From RGIG1681 sp045657465 (lineage in GTDB: Bacteria > Bacillota > Clostridia > Christensenellales > UBA1242): 64,000 nucleotides of DNA. Below, one piece after another: positions 8,179-17,013 of this stretch (its first letter is position 1; the number at the start of each line of letters is the position of its first letter). A model generated the notes under the pieces. That model was not told the DNA's origin and ran no database searches. It saw nothing but the letters and a program-made list of their open reading frames with translations. A program made the position numbers and the translations under genes. The stretch is from contig JAZOTD010000014.1 in NCBI GenBank assembly GCA_045657465.1, positions 62,001 to 126,000 on the forward strand, given 5' to 3'.

Positions 8179-8619
8179 CTACCTTCTACCTTCAAGATTT
8201 AAAACTTCTGGTTTTTGAGCAGTTTGTTCATGTTTGTCATCTTTGTAAACTCTCAAATTTGTGAGCATTTTTCTTCCAAGAGCGTTCTTTGGAAGCATTC
8301 TTTTAACGGCATGCATAACAGCCTTGTCTGAATTTTCGCTCATTAATGTTTTGTATTGAATTTCTTTAAGTCCACCAATGTAGCCTGTGTGATAACGATA
8401 GTATTTATCTTCAAGTTTGTTTCCAGTCAAAACAACTTTGTCTGAATTGATGATAATTACGTGGTCACCACAAATTTGGTTTGGTGTGAATTCTGGCTTA
8501 TTTTTGCCACGAAGAACAGCGGCAACTTGGCTAGCCAAACGGCCAAGAGGCATATTTGTTGCATCAACAATATACCATTTGTTTGATTTTGTTTCTGCAC
8601 TCTGCATAAATGTTTTCAT
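8179..8619 (-). CDS. rplM: 50S ribosomal protein L13 (uL13)
   Basis: The 146-residue uL13 shows WYIVDATNMPLGRLASQVA at the N-terminus and HAVKRMLPKNALGRKML in the second half. It binds 23S rRNA early in large-subunit assembly. It is the first gene of the L13-S9 operon, with AAGGTAG before its ATG. A leader RNA resembling the known L13 leader lies 40-75 bases upstream, so autoregulation by L13 binding is likely. Confidence 0.97.
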   Translation of the reverse strand: MKTFMQSAETKSNKWYIVDATNMPLGRLASQVAAVLRGKNKPEFTPNQICGDHVIIINSDKVVLTGNKLEDKYYRYHTGYIGGLKEIQYKTLMSENSDKAVMHAVKRMLPKNALGRKMLTNLRVYKDDKHEQTAQKPEVLNLEGRR

Positions 8620-8659
8620 TTTTTCTACCTTTTTTCTAAATATTCTAACAAATTATTGA

Positions 8660-8695
8660 AAAGAGCCAAGTCTTCCCAATCCTATGCTCGTCTAT
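8660..8695 (-). ncRNA. L13-leader-like autoregulatory RNA element
   Basis: In the leader of rplM the minus strand reads GACGAGCATAGGAT, then GGGAAGACTTGGCTC. The two ends GAGC and GCTC can pair around the purine-rich core. This closely matches what I remember of the Rfam L13_leader of Bacillota, which binds L13 to shut down its own operon. A covariance-model search would confirm it. Confidence 0.55.
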
Positions 8696-8759
8696 TTTAT
8701 ATCTTTTTTTGCAAGTTGTCAATAATTATAATCAATTTTTATTATACATTTTTCATAAA

Positions 8760-9503
8760 TTAACCATCATAGTCAACTTTTTTCATAAAAAGTGCATGCG
8801 CTGACACAGTTTTTCCAGCAAGTGAACGAGATTTTCCGTCAATAATCTGTTTCATGTCTTCTGGTTTTATCTTTTTATAAGCCACCTTTAAAAGCGTTCC
8901 AAAAATAATTCTAACCATGTTATACAAAAAACCATTTCCTGTAATTTCAAGGGCAAAAGTGCCGTCATCTTTTGAAATGATTTTTGCATCATAAATGGTG
9001 CGCACAAAATCAGTTTTTCCACTCTTTGCAGAAACAAATGAGCCAAAATCATGAGTGCCAACCAAATATTTGCAGGCTTCATTCATTAGCGAAATATCTG
9101 CATAGTGATTCACCCTAAGTGCAACCTTTTCAAATAGTGGCAATTCATATTTTGACACATAAAATTTATATTCATATGTCTTTCGTTTAACTGAGAATCT
9201 AGAGTCAAACTCTTCGCCCACCTTTTCACATGACAAAACTGCAACATCTTCTGGCAAGAGTGCATTTAAGCTGTCGCACATCTTGTTTGTGTTCACAGTT
9301 TTTTCAGTGTCAAAATGGCACACTTGAGCATATGCAGACACCCCTGCATCGGTTCTTCCAGAAGCATACAATCTAACATCTTCTTTTAGCAAAAACGCAA
9401 GCACCTTTTCAATTTCGCCTTGCACAGTTCTCTTTTCTGGTTGAAGTTGCCAACCGCAAAAATTTGTTCCGTCATATTGAACAATCAATTTAATTCTTTC
9501 CAT
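8760..9503 (-). CDS. truA: tRNA pseudouridine(38-40) synthase TruA
   Basis: The 247-residue enzyme isomerises uridines 38-40 in the tRNA anticodon arm to pseudouridine. YDGTNFCGWQ at the N-terminus and ASGRTDAGV with catalytic D52 are the family signatures; GFLYNMVRIIFGTLL and the C-terminal ALF block are also present. I use the ATG at 9503. There is no Shine-Dalgarno sequence: a near-consensus promoter ends six bases before the ATG, so the transcript probably starts at the start codon (leaderless). An in-frame TTG at 9509 would lie at or before the transcription start. Confidence 0.93.
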   Translation of the reverse strand: MERIKLIVQYDGTNFCGWQLQPEKRTVQGEIEKVLAFLLKEDVRLYASGRTDAGVSAYAQVCHFDTEKTVNTNKMCDSLNALLPEDVAVLSCEKVGEEFDSRFSVKRKTYEYKFYVSKYELPLFEKVALRVNHYADISLMNEACKYLVGTHDFGSFVSAKSGKTDFVRTIYDAKIISKDDGTFALEITGNGFLYNMVRIIFGTLLKVAYKKIKPEDMKQIIDGKSRSLAGKTVSAHALFMKKVDYDG

Positions 9504-9509
9504 ACGCAA

Positions 9510-9538
9510 AGTATATCACAAAACATTATTGTTTTCAA
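9510..9538 (-). promoter_or_regulatory. truA promoter (leaderless geometry)
   Basis: TTGAAA (9533-9538) and TATACT (9510-9515) are 17 bp apart. The last base of the -10 box is followed by six bases and then the truA ATG, which puts +1 at or next to the A of the start codon. Confidence 0.75.
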
Positions 9539-9560
9539 CGCAAATTTGTTCGCTTTATGT

Positions 9561-9590
9561 TTGACAAATAATTTATTTAAATTTTATAAT
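9561..9590 (+). promoter_or_regulatory. promoter of the PFOR gene
   Basis: TTGACA (9561-9566) and TATAAT (9585-9590) are spaced by 18 bp, giving a leader of about 60 nt before the GGAGAG ribosome site of the PFOR gene. Confidence 0.8.
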
Positions 9591-9655
9591 TTAAATAGTG
9601 TTATGAATTCAAGTTTTTTGGCAAAATTCATAATAAATAAATATGGAGAGTAAAT

Positions 9656-12600
9656 ATGGACAAAATTAATCACATCACCATTGACGGCAACACCGCAGCG
9701 GCTAGCATGGCATACATGTTGTCAGATATGGCATTAATCTATCCAATAACCCCATCTTCGCCAATGGCTGAAAACATTGACGTTTGGGGCGCAAAAGGAA
9801 AAAAGAATATCTTTGGAAAGACTGTTGAAGTAACTGAAATGCAATCAGAAGCTGGTGCAGCTGGTGCGCTTCATGGTGCACTCACTGCTGGCTCAAAAGC
9901 CACAACATTCACTTCATCTCAAGGCTTACTCTTGATGATTCCAAATATGTATAAAATTGCTGGCGAAATGTTGCCTTGCGTTATTCACGTAGCAGCAAGA
10001 ACAATCGCAACCCATGCCCTTTCAATCTTCGGCGACCACAGCGACGTTATGGGCGTTAGACAAACCGGTTTTGCAATGGCAGCCTCTTCTTCTGTGCAAG
10101 AAGCTCAAGATATGTCTCTTGCAAGTCACCTTGCAACAAACATCTCAAAAATTCCATTCGTTCACTTCTTTGATGGTTTTAGAACCTCACATGAAGTAAA
10201 CACAATCACTCCAATTGCTGACGATGTTGTAAAAGCACTTGCAGACAGCTATGGCAACATTTGGGAAAGACCTTGTGAATTTACTCCTTCAAACCCTATT
10301 CAAAAAGGTACAAACCAAGGCGAAGATATTTATTTCCAAAACAGAGAAGCTATCAACAAATATGTTGACGCAGTTCCTGCAGCCTTTGAAAGAGTGCTAA
10401 AGGACATTCACAAAGCAACCGGAAGAAAATATGGCTTGTTTGAATATTATGGTGCAAAAGATGCTACTCATGTTATGGTTGTTATGGGCAGTGGCGCAGA
10501 CACAACAATTCAAGCAGTTCAAGCAATGGCAAAAGCTGGCGAAAAAGTCGGCGTAATCAAAGTTAGACTCTATCGTCCATTCAGCGTTAGCCATTTCGTT
10601 AAACTTATTCCTGAAACAACAAAAGTTATTACTGTTTTAGACAGAACAAAAGAATGTGGTGCAACACATGAACCACTTGCTCAAGATGTTATATCTGCAC
10701 TTGCAGATTCTGGTCTTTCTGGCATTAGAGTTCTTGGCGGAAGATATGGATTATCTTGCAAAGAATATACACATGACCATGTTATTGCAATTCATGAAAA
10801 TGCATGCCTTGCAAAACCAAAAAATCACTTTACCGTTGGCATCGTTGATGACGTAACCAAAACATCACTCCCTGCAAACAAAATGCAGCTTGATTTTTCT
10901 GATAAAAACATGGTTGAATGCCGTTTCTATGGACTTGGTTCTGACGGAACCGTTTCTGCAAACAAAAACAGCATCAAAATCATTAGTGAATATGCTGGGC
11001 TTTATGGTCAAGGCTATTTCGTTTATGACAGCAAAAAATCAGGAGGCTTGACAATCAGCCACCTTAGAATGTCAAAACATGAAGTCAATGCACCATATCT
11101 CACCATTCACCCAGACTTTGTTGCATGCCACAACAAGAGTTATGTTGACAAGTATGACATGCTCAGCCAAATTAAAAACAAAGGAACCTTCCTTTTGAAC
11201 GCTCCTTGGACTGATGCAGAAATGGAACAATATCTTCCTGCTTCAATGAAACAGTTTATTGCAAAAAAGAACCTTAAGTTCTATGTAATCGACGCTGAAA
11301 AAGTAGCAGACGAAGTTGGTCTTAACAGAAGAATCAATGTTGTTATGCAAACCGCATTCTTCGCCCTTTCTGGAATCTTGCCTGTTGAAACAGCAATTGC
11401 ACACATCAAAACAGCTGCTGCAAAAACATATGCAAGCAAAGGTGAAAAAGTTGTTCAAATGAACATGAACGCTATCGACAAATCGCTTTCAAATCTTAGA
11501 GAAGTTAAATATCCAGCAGATTGGGCAAAAGCAACATCTTCTCCAAAATTTAACCCTATTGATGATCCATATTATAAAGATTATATTCATCCAATCGAAC
11601 TTAAACTTGGCGACAACTTGCCAGTATCAAGCTTCGAAGTTACAGGAAGTTCTCACACAGACACTTCTAAATATGAAAAGAGAAACATCGCAACAATGCT
11701 TCCAAATTGGATTGCTGAAAACTGTGTTCAATGCAACCAATGTGCGCTCGTTTGCCCACATGCTGTTATTAGACCTTATCTTGTTCCAAGCGACAGCGAC
11801 CTTGCTAAAGAAGTTGGAGCAATTCCTGCAATCGGTGTTCCTGGATATTCATTCAAAATTCAAATCTCTCCAAGAGATTGCACCGGCTGTGAAAACTGCG
11901 TAAAAGCCTGCCCTGCTCTCAAAAAAGCACTTGAAATGGTTAAGGCTGAAGATATCTTAGACAAAGAAGATGCTCTCTATGCAAAACTTAAAGACGTTGA
12001 AAATGTTAAAACCATCTTCAAAAAAGAAACCGTAAAAGGTTCTCAATTTGAAAAACCATTGTTTGAGTTCCCAGGAGCTTGCGCTGGTTGCGGTGAAACA
12101 CCATACATCAAACTCTTAACTCAACTTTATGGCGAAGAAATGATTGTTGCAAACGCAACTGGTTGTTCATCAATCTATGCAGGCACTGCACCAACCTGCC
12201 CATATGCAAAAACAAAAGACGGATTTGGTCCTGCATGGTCAAACAGCTTGTTTGAAGACAATGCTGAATTTGGTTTGGGTATGAAAAAATCAGTAAACAA
12301 TAATCGCCGTCACTTGACAGAAATCATCACTGACGCCGTTAACAACAATGCTTACCCTGCTCCACTCACAGAAAAACTTAAAAATTGGCTTTCACAAGAA
12401 GTTAAAGACAAAGAACTTGCAAAATCAATCAAGGCAGACATTATTGCACTCTATAACGCAAACAAAAACCATGAACCAACAAAAGCAATCTATGGCCTTG
12501 TTGCATCACTCTTTGAAACATCTGTTTGGATTATCGGTGGTGACGGTTGGGCTTATGATATCGGCTATGGCGGTCTCGACCACGTGCTTGCATCTGGTGA

Positions 12601-13144
12601 AGATGTAAACATCTTGGTTCTTGACACTGAAGTTTATTCAAACACTGGTGGTCAAGCTTCAAAAGCAACCCCTATGGGAAGCGTTGCAAAATTTGCTGCT
12701 AGCGGAAAGAAAACACAGAAGAAAAACCTTGGTGCAATCGCAAGACAATATCCAAATGTTTACGTTGCACAAGTTGCAATGGGAGCAAATCCACAAGCAA
12801 CAATTAATGCTTTCAAAGAAGCAAAAGAAAACAAAGGTCCTTCAATTATCATTGCATACTGCCCTTGCATCAACCATGGCAGCGACATGAGCAACACTCA
12901 AGCACAAGAAAAACTTGCAGTTGAAACTGGTTATTGGCCAATCTATCGTTACAACCCAACAACTGACAAACTCACTGTTGACTCAAAAGCTCCAAGCAAG
13001 GCATATGAAGACTTCACAAGCACACAATCAAGATATTTCACTCTTGCAAAAACAAGCGCTGAAGAATCAGCAAAACTCATTTCAGGTGCAAAAGAACATG
13101 CAACTGACGTGCTTAAAGACCTTAACGAAGAAGCAAACAAATAA
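9656..13144 (+). CDS. nifJ: pyruvate:ferredoxin (flavodoxin) oxidoreductase
   Basis: The 1162-residue single-chain enzyme oxidises pyruvate to acetyl-CoA and CO2 and passes electrons to ferredoxin or flavodoxin, a core step of anaerobic fermentation. Domain order is complete: N-terminal TPP pyrimidine-binding and CoA domains (1-400), EKR/gamma domain (about 410-600), two 4Fe-4S clusters (CVQCNQCALVCP near 685, CTGCENCVKACP near 742), and a TPP pyrophosphate domain with ACAGCGETPY near 805 and GDGWAYDIGYGGLDHV near 962. Length is normal for this family. It has its own promoter and terminator and is a single-gene unit. GGAGAG lies about eight bases before the ATG. Confidence 0.97.
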   Translation: MDKINHITIDGNTAAASMAYMLSDMALIYPITPSSPMAENIDVWGAKGKKNIFGKTVEVTEMQSEAGAAGALHGALTAGSKATTFTSSQGLLLMIPNMYKIAGEMLPCVIHVAARTIATHALSIFGDHSDVMGVRQTGFAMAASSSVQEAQDMSLASHLATNISKIPFVHFFDGFRTSHEVNTITPIADDVVKALADSYGNIWERPCEFTPSNPIQKGTNQGEDIYFQNREAINKYVDAVPAAFERVLKDIHKATGRKYGLFEYYGAKDATHVMVVMGSGADTTIQAVQAMAKAGEKVGVIKVRLYRPFSVSHFVKLIPETTKVITVLDRTKECGATHEPLAQDVISALADSGLSGIRVLGGRYGLSCKEYTHDHVIAIHENACLAKPKNHFTVGIVDDVTKTSLPANKMQLDFSDKNMVECRFYGLGSDGTVSANKNSIKIISEYAGLYGQGYFVYDSKKSGGLTISHLRMSKHEVNAPYLTIHPDFVACHNKSYVDKYDMLSQIKNKGTFLLNAPWTDAEMEQYLPASMKQFIAKKNLKFYVIDAEKVADEVGLNRRINVVMQTAFFALSGILPVETAIAHIKTAAAKTYASKGEKVVQMNMNAIDKSLSNLREVKYPADWAKATSSPKFNPIDDPYYKDYIHPIELKLGDNLPVSSFEVTGSSHTDTSKYEKRNIATMLPNWIAENCVQCNQCALVCPHAVIRPYLVPSDSDLAKEVGAIPAIGVPGYSFKIQISPRDCTGCENCVKACPALKKALEMVKAEDILDKEDALYAKLKDVENVKTIFKKETVKGSQFEKPLFEFPGACAGCGETPYIKLLTQLYGEEMIVANATGCSSIYAGTAPTCPYAKTKDGFGPAWSNSLFEDNAEFGLGMKKSVNNNRRHLTEIITDAVNNNAYPAPLTEKLKNWLSQEVKDKELAKSIKADIIALYNANKNHEPTKAIYGLVASLFETSVWIIGGDGWAYDIGYGGLDHVLASGEDVNILVLDTEVYSNTGGQASKATPMGSVAKFAASGKKTQKKNLGAIARQYPNVYVAQVAMGANPQATINAFKEAKENKGPSIIIAYCPCINHGSDMSNTQAQEKLAVETGYWPIYRYNPTTDKLTVDSKAPSKAYEDFTSTQSRYFTLAKTSAEESAKLISGAKEHATDVLKDLNEEANK

Positions 13145-13146
13145 AA

Positions 13147-13176
13147 CAAAAAGGCTACACACCGTAGCCTTTTTTC
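13147..13176 (+). terminator. terminator of the PFOR gene
   Basis: AAAAAGGCTAC-ACACC-GTAGCCTTTTTT lies immediately after the PFOR stop codon. Confidence 0.88.
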
Positions 13177-13182
13177 GTGCAT

Positions 13183-13212
13183 AAAAAAAGAGTGAATTTT
13201 TCACTCTTTTTT
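13183..13212 (-). terminator. terminator of the 190-residue two-TM protein gene
   Basis: AAAGAGTGAA and TTCACTCTTT form a hairpin with a short T loop; the minus strand continues into a T run. It follows the gene at 13218-13790. Confidence 0.8.
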
Positions 13213-13217
13213 ACTAT

Positions 13218-13790
13218 TTATTGTTGAGTTTCAGTTGTTGGCTTCTTATTGCCTTTTTTTGCAGATGCATTGAACAAGAATGCAACAACCGCGCCGGCAC
13301 CTGAAACAATAGCAAGAAGCATAACAAGCTTGTTAACCAAAGAACCTAATGAGTTTTCAAATTTATAAACCACATCACTAAATTCTTCTTTGTATTTTAA
13401 TTCACCATAACCAATTTCAAATGAAACAGCTTCAAATTCTTCATCAGTCATGTCTTTATATAATTTTACGGTGTCATTATACAAATCTTCTGTCATAACT
13501 TCTGTTGAACCCATAATAACAATTCTTTTACCTTTTCTATAATACCACATTTCAGTGGTTTGTTCACCACTCATTCCACCAAAACTACCTTCTTCGGTGT
13601 AATCAACTTTATTGCCCATTTTAAATTTGTAGGTTAATTCTGATTCAATGCCAAAAACTTCCATTTCTGCATGGTAAGATCCAATATAAGACACTGGGTT
13701 AATCACCATAAACAAAAACGCACCTGCAAATAATATGGTTGCCAAAACAAATGCCACTAATGTGCTTTTTTTACTAAAAAATTTTTTCAT
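13218..13790 (-). CDS. two-TM protein of unknown function, paralog A
   Basis: The 190-residue protein has an N-terminal transmembrane helix (about 10-30), a soluble middle of about 110 residues and a second helix near 150-172, followed by a K-rich tail; the middle is probably outside. It is clearly related along its whole length to the protein encoded upstream at 13928-14470: both share MKKFF-x-KK, PV-x-Y-x-G, E-M-W-Y-Y, G-S-T-E, and a V-S-x-E-I segment. The family is not recognised. The AAAAGGGG ribosome site, separate terminator and 137-bp gap suggest it is expressed as its own unit. Confidence 0.6.
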   Translation of the reverse strand: MKKFFSKKSTLVAFVLATILFAGAFLFMVINPVSYIGSYHAEMEVFGIESELTYKFKMGNKVDYTEEGSFGGMSGEQTTEMWYYRKGKRIVIMGSTEVMTEDLYNDTVKLYKDMTDEEFEAVSFEIGYGELKYKEEFSDVVYKFENSLGSLVNKLVMLLAIVSGAGAVVAFLFNASAKKGNKKPTTETQQ

Positions 13791-13874
13791 ATTTTTCCCC
13801 TTTTGTTTGATAACTATAGTCTATTATAAAACCAGAAATAATGTCAAATAAATAGAATAACATATTTTTTGTAA

Positions 13875-13907
13875 CAAAAAACAGATGCTTTTTGCATCTG
13901 TTTTTTT
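13875..13907 (-). terminator. terminator of the 180-residue two-TM protein gene
   Basis: AAACAGATGC-TTTTT-GCATCTGTTT with a T run on the minus strand lies after the gene at 13928-14470. Confidence 0.82.
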
Positions 13908-13927
13908 CAATTATGAAATTTTAATTA

Positions 13928-14470
13928 TTAAGCTTTAGCTTTTTTACCTTTTTTTGAATAGAAAACAGCGAGTCCAGTACCTGCAAGAGCAAGAGCCAAA
14001 AGAACTGCATCAATCACAACAAATGCAACAGCAAGCTTGTTTTCATATGTGTATGTAATTGTGTCATATCCAAATTCAATCTTGTTGAAACTAATTTCAT
14101 AAGATACTTTTTCAAAAGCATCATCTGATAATTTGTCATATTGTTCAACAAGTTTGTTATATTGTTCTTTTGTGATGTCTTCTGTTGAACCAAGAATTTT
14201 AATATGATTTCCTCTCTTATAATACCACATTTCAGCCTTGTCTTCTTCAACTTTATCTCCAACAGTCATAACTTGCACGGTTTCAACCTTATTGCCAGAT
14301 TTAAAACTCATAGATGCTTCCAATTTTGTTGAGCCCATTTCTTCTTTTGTTTTGTATGCGCCTGCGTAGAACACTGGGCTAGCAAGCATTGCAATCAAGC
14401 CTCCTAAGAAGATTACTGCTGCAACAGCAAATGCAACTAGCACATTTTTCTTGCCAAAAAATTTTTTCAT
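13928..14470 (-). CDS. two-TM protein of unknown function, paralog B
   Basis: The 180-residue tandem paralog of the downstream gene has the same plan: an N-terminal helix (about 10-30), a soluble core with AEMWYYKRG and LGSTEDITKEQYN, a second helix (about 148-170) and a basic KKGKKAKA tail. The core is K/E-rich and could form an alpha/beta sandwich exposed outside the membrane. GGGAGG lies about seven bases before the ATG. Two diverged neighbours with separate terminators point to an old duplication with separate regulation. Confidence 0.6.
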   Translation of the reverse strand: MKKFFGKKNVLVAFAVAAVIFLGGLIAMLASPVFYAGAYKTKEEMGSTKLEASMSFKSGNKVETVQVMTVGDKVEEDKAEMWYYKRGNHIKILGSTEDITKEQYNKLVEQYDKLSDDAFEKVSYEISFNKIEFGYDTITYTYENKLAVAFVVIDAVLLALALAGTGLAVFYSKKGKKAKA

Positions 14471-14573
14471 AATTTTCCTCCCTTAAATTTTATTTACTAA
14501 TTATATTTTATTACAACAAAAAAAATAATGTCAAATAAATACAAAATTTAATAAAAAATTATTCACTTTGATA

Positions 14574-14600
14574 AAAAAATCAGGTGCTAAAACACCTGAC
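14574..14600 (-). terminator. terminator of the 74-residue protein gene
   Basis: TCAGGTG-N6-CACCTGA is followed by TTTTTTT on the minus strand. Confidence 0.85.
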
Positions 14601-14601
14601 A

Positions 14602-14826
14602 TTACATTCCCATTTCACTACCAAGACGCGCCATTTCACGCTCTTTTCTTTTTGCTTCAAGCTTGGCTTTTCTAAGTTGACATTTTGCATTTTCAATCGC
14701 GCATAATCTTGATGCTTCTGCAATCATTTGACGAAGACGCAACTCTGCTGGAGAATTATAGATTCGTTGCTCTTCATATTCATTGTTTTTGCGAATGATA
14801 TAGTCTGCATCGTATAACTTTTTCAT
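14602..14826 (-). CDS. small charged helical protein, unknown
   Basis: The 74-residue product is highly charged (K, R, E), with a central AELRLRQMIAEASRLCAIEN helix and a K/R/E-rich second half that probably forms one long helix or coiled coil. No family is recognised. Reality of the gene rests on a very strong GGGGAGG ribosome site eight bases before the ATG and a tight terminator three bases after the stop. It lies 125 bp downstream of a five-gene operon, separated from it by another hairpin, so it is likely a single-gene unit. Confidence 0.55.
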   Translation of the reverse strand: MKKLYDADYIIRKNNEYEEQRIYNSPAELRLRQMIAEASRLCAIENAKCQLRKAKLEAKRKEREMARLGSEMGM

Positions 14827-14872
14827 AAGACACGCCCTCCCCTTTGTTTTGCAATTTCATTATATCAATTAA

Positions 14873-14924
14873 AAAAATAACACATCAATCAAATGGAACA
14901 CTCCGTTCAATTTTTGTGTTATTT
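14873..14924 (-). terminator. long-stem terminator at the end of the patatin operon
   Basis: AATAACACA and TGTGTTATT pair around a smaller GAAC/GTTC hairpin, and the minus strand then runs into a T stretch. It lies just after the shikimate-kinase-like gene. Confidence 0.65.
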
Positions 14925-14950
14925 TAACAAATTTTAAAATTTAAGTTGTT

Positions 14951-15481
14951 TTAGTTTACAGAATAATATTCTTTAATTTTGTCAATGATTTCACTAACTA
15001 TTTGCGTGTTTTCTTTGTTTGAAATAGCAACAACAATGTCTGCCATTTCAGTTTCAATCAATTCTTCACGATGCTTTAACACTTCTTTTGAGTGAACAAA
15101 AAAACTTTTTTCAGATTCAGTTTCAATGTCTTTCTTATTAAGCCAATCAATCTCTTCATCGATATCTTTTTTTAATAAAATCACAAAGTTGCTAAGTTTG
15201 ATTTTATAAAAAATATCTTCGCAGTTATCAACAAAACACATATCACTGACAAACACTGCATCATCAAAATCAAGCTCCATTTTTAGGATAGAACGAAATT
15301 TCTTTTTTACATATTCAGCACCAAAACTCTCACAAACATCACCAAAAGTTTGTGGCAAGTGGTCAAACTCAAACAATTCTTTTTGGTCAAAAAAACGCAT
15401 AGAAAACTCATCTGCCAACTCTTTGGCAACTTGCTTTGAAATGTCATAATCAAAACTTGTCACAAGCAGATTTTGTTTCAT
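14951..15481 (-). CDS. shikimate-kinase-like protein lacking the P-loop
   Basis: The 176-residue protein follows the layout of shikimate or cytidylate kinases. A first strand and helix (NLLVTSFDYDISKQVAKELA) sits where the Walker A loop belongs, then FSMRFFDQKELFEFDH takes the place of the usual F-x-D-x-D-x-x-I-E, then an YVKKKFRSILKMEL segment resembles the F-R-x-x-E motif. The GxxxxGK(S/T) loop itself is replaced by S-F-D-Y-D-I-S-K, so ATP binding is doubtful. I infer a pseudokinase, possibly structural or regulatory. It is the last gene of a tight operon, nine bases after its neighbour, whose members are all obscure. Confidence 0.45.
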   Translation of the reverse strand: MKQNLLVTSFDYDISKQVAKELADEFSMRFFDQKELFEFDHLPQTFGDVCESFGAEYVKKKFRSILKMELDFDDAVFVSDMCFVDNCEDIFYKIKLSNFVILLKKDIDEEIDWLNKKDIETESEKSFFVHSKEVLKHREELIETEMADIVVAISNKENTQIVSEIIDKIKEYYSVN

Positions 15482-15490
15482 GAGCGCTCC

Positions 15491-15805
15491 TTATTTTTTC
15501 ATTAAAACTTCAAGGTTTTTGTCAAATTCAGAATTTTCAATTTCATCAAGAACATTTCTAAATTCATCATTGACACTTTTTTCAGCTTCGCCAATTTTTT
15601 GAATGGTTTTTTTCTTTTCATCAACTTCGTCAACACCAACACCATTTAAAACAATTTCGTCGCCATAAATGCCATACAAATGCACTTCAGCTGAAAGCAC
15701 ATCGTTTGAAATGCCACATTTTTTCAAGTGTTCAATATCAACTTTTTCATTCTCAATTTCACTAGCATATTCGTTGACATAAATTCCAACATTTTTGTTT
15801 TCCAT
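15491..15805 (-). CDS. small acidic protein of unknown function
   Basis: The 104-residue acidic protein has a beta-prone first half (VHLYGIYGDEIVLNGVGVDE) and a helical, E/K-rich second half. No family is recognised. The ATG at 15805 is five bases after AGGAG; a GTG six bases earlier would overlap the ribosome site. It starts within nine bases of the upstream coiled-coil gene's stop codon and nine bases separate it from the next gene, so translation is likely coupled. Confidence 0.5.
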   Translation of the reverse strand: MENKNVGIYVNEYASEIENEKVDIEHLKKCGISNDVLSAEVHLYGIYGDEIVLNGVGVDEVDEKKKTIQKIGEAEKSVNDEFRNVLDEIENSEFDKNLEVLMKK

Positions 15806-15813
15806 AACCACTC

Positions 15814-16989
15814 CTAATTGTCATGTTTTGTGAGACTTTTACCCATAAGCAATTGTTCCATCTCTTCTTCTGAAATCTTTTCTTCTTTTTTAGCGTCTTC
15901 AATTTGTTTATTTTCTTCTTTTCGTTGAGCCTCTTCTTGTTCTTGCTGTTCAGCTTCTTGTTGTTCAAGTTCAAGCATATCTTCAAATAAACTCTCTAAA
16001 TAAGAACTAAATTCAAGAGATTGTTCAGCCTCTTGCTCTTTTGATTTTCTAACATCTTCGCTTTCTTGCTCTTCAGTTTTTTCAACATCTCCCGCAACAC
16101 CACCTGCAAGCACGGCAACTTTTTTAGATGCTGGCAAAAGTTCAGAATGTTCATTGCAATTAAGTTTTCCATCAGCTTCAGTGGCAAGTTCTGGTCTGTT
16201 TTTCAAAATTTGTTGTTTGCAAGTTACATCAAGCAAGTTTTGAACACCTGCCATAAAATCAGCAAATGTTTTTGTGTATGATGTTTTAAAGTTTAACAAC
16301 CCACCCAAATTTTTATTTATCTGCACCATCTCTGTCGTTTTTGAAGCTTCAGAAACATACGTTGCAATCGCCTTTAAATAATTTTGCTTAAATCTCACAT
16401 CTAAAAAAACACTATCTGGAAGCGTTGCAGCACAAGCTGGATATGCCATGATTATTTTGGTTAATATTTCAGGACTCACGCCCAAAACAACATCAAGGTT
16501 TGATTTATTAGACAAATCAAGTTTACCGTCAACAAATGTCAATATTTCGCCACAAAAATAACGTCTTTTGATTTTTTGCCCGTTAACCTTGTTCAAATTT
16601 ATATTGTCGTTAGATATGTTATCTTTTTCTTGTTTAATCAATTTATCAAATGCTGATTTTTCAAAACCTTCATCATAAATGCCCGCATTTTTTAAGTTTT
16701 CAGCAAAAAAACTAACACGCTGTTTGTTTCGTTCAACAAGTATGTCAATTCTGTTTTTGATTGAAAGTGCAGAAACTAATGATGATTGTTTTTCTTGCAA
16801 TTCTTTAGAATATACCGAGATTTTTTGTACATCATTTGATTCTTGCAATTTTTTTTCACATTCTTCAATGTCTGCAACAATTTTTGAACAAACTTTATCA
16901 ACCTTTGCTGACACACGAGATGCATCTTTCACAATTTTGCTTGCAAGTGCTTTTTGCAAGACAATTTCTCTATCTTCAAAAACTTTCAT
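15814..16989 (-). CDS. coiled-coil protein with Glu/Gln-rich C-terminus, unknown
   Basis: The 391-residue protein is soluble, without a signal peptide. Residues 1-110 are long amphipathic helices (KVDKVCSKIVADIEECEKKL and on), residues 150-270 are more globular (KRRYFCGEILTFVDGKLDLS), and 300-391 are dominated by E, Q and K (for example LELEQQEAEQQEQEEAQRKE), a probable single long helix. No catalytic motif is seen. It begins 24 bp after the metallo-beta-lactamase gene with AGGTGA before its ATG and leads a tight trio of unknown genes. A scaffold role is only a guess. Confidence 0.5.
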   Translation of the reverse strand: MKVFEDREIVLQKALASKIVKDASRVSAKVDKVCSKIVADIEECEKKLQESNDVQKISVYSKELQEKQSSLVSALSIKNRIDILVERNKQRVSFFAENLKNAGIYDEGFEKSAFDKLIKQEKDNISNDNINLNKVNGQKIKRRYFCGEILTFVDGKLDLSNKSNLDVVLGVSPEILTKIIMAYPACAATLPDSVFLDVRFKQNYLKAIATYVSEASKTTEMVQINKNLGGLLNFKTSYTKTFADFMAGVQNLLDVTCKQQILKNRPELATEADGKLNCNEHSELLPASKKVAVLAGGVAGDVEKTEEQESEDVRKSKEQEAEQSLEFSSYLESLFEDMLELEQQEAEQQEQEEAQRKEENKQIEDAKKEEKISEEEMEQLLMGKSLTKHDN

Positions 16990-17013
16990 AATTCACCTGT
17001 TTTTATAATACTT

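Noticed and set aside
14073..14470. Gene conversion between the two tandem paralogs
   Set aside because: Their DNA is too diverged over the whole length for recent exchange to be seen by eye.
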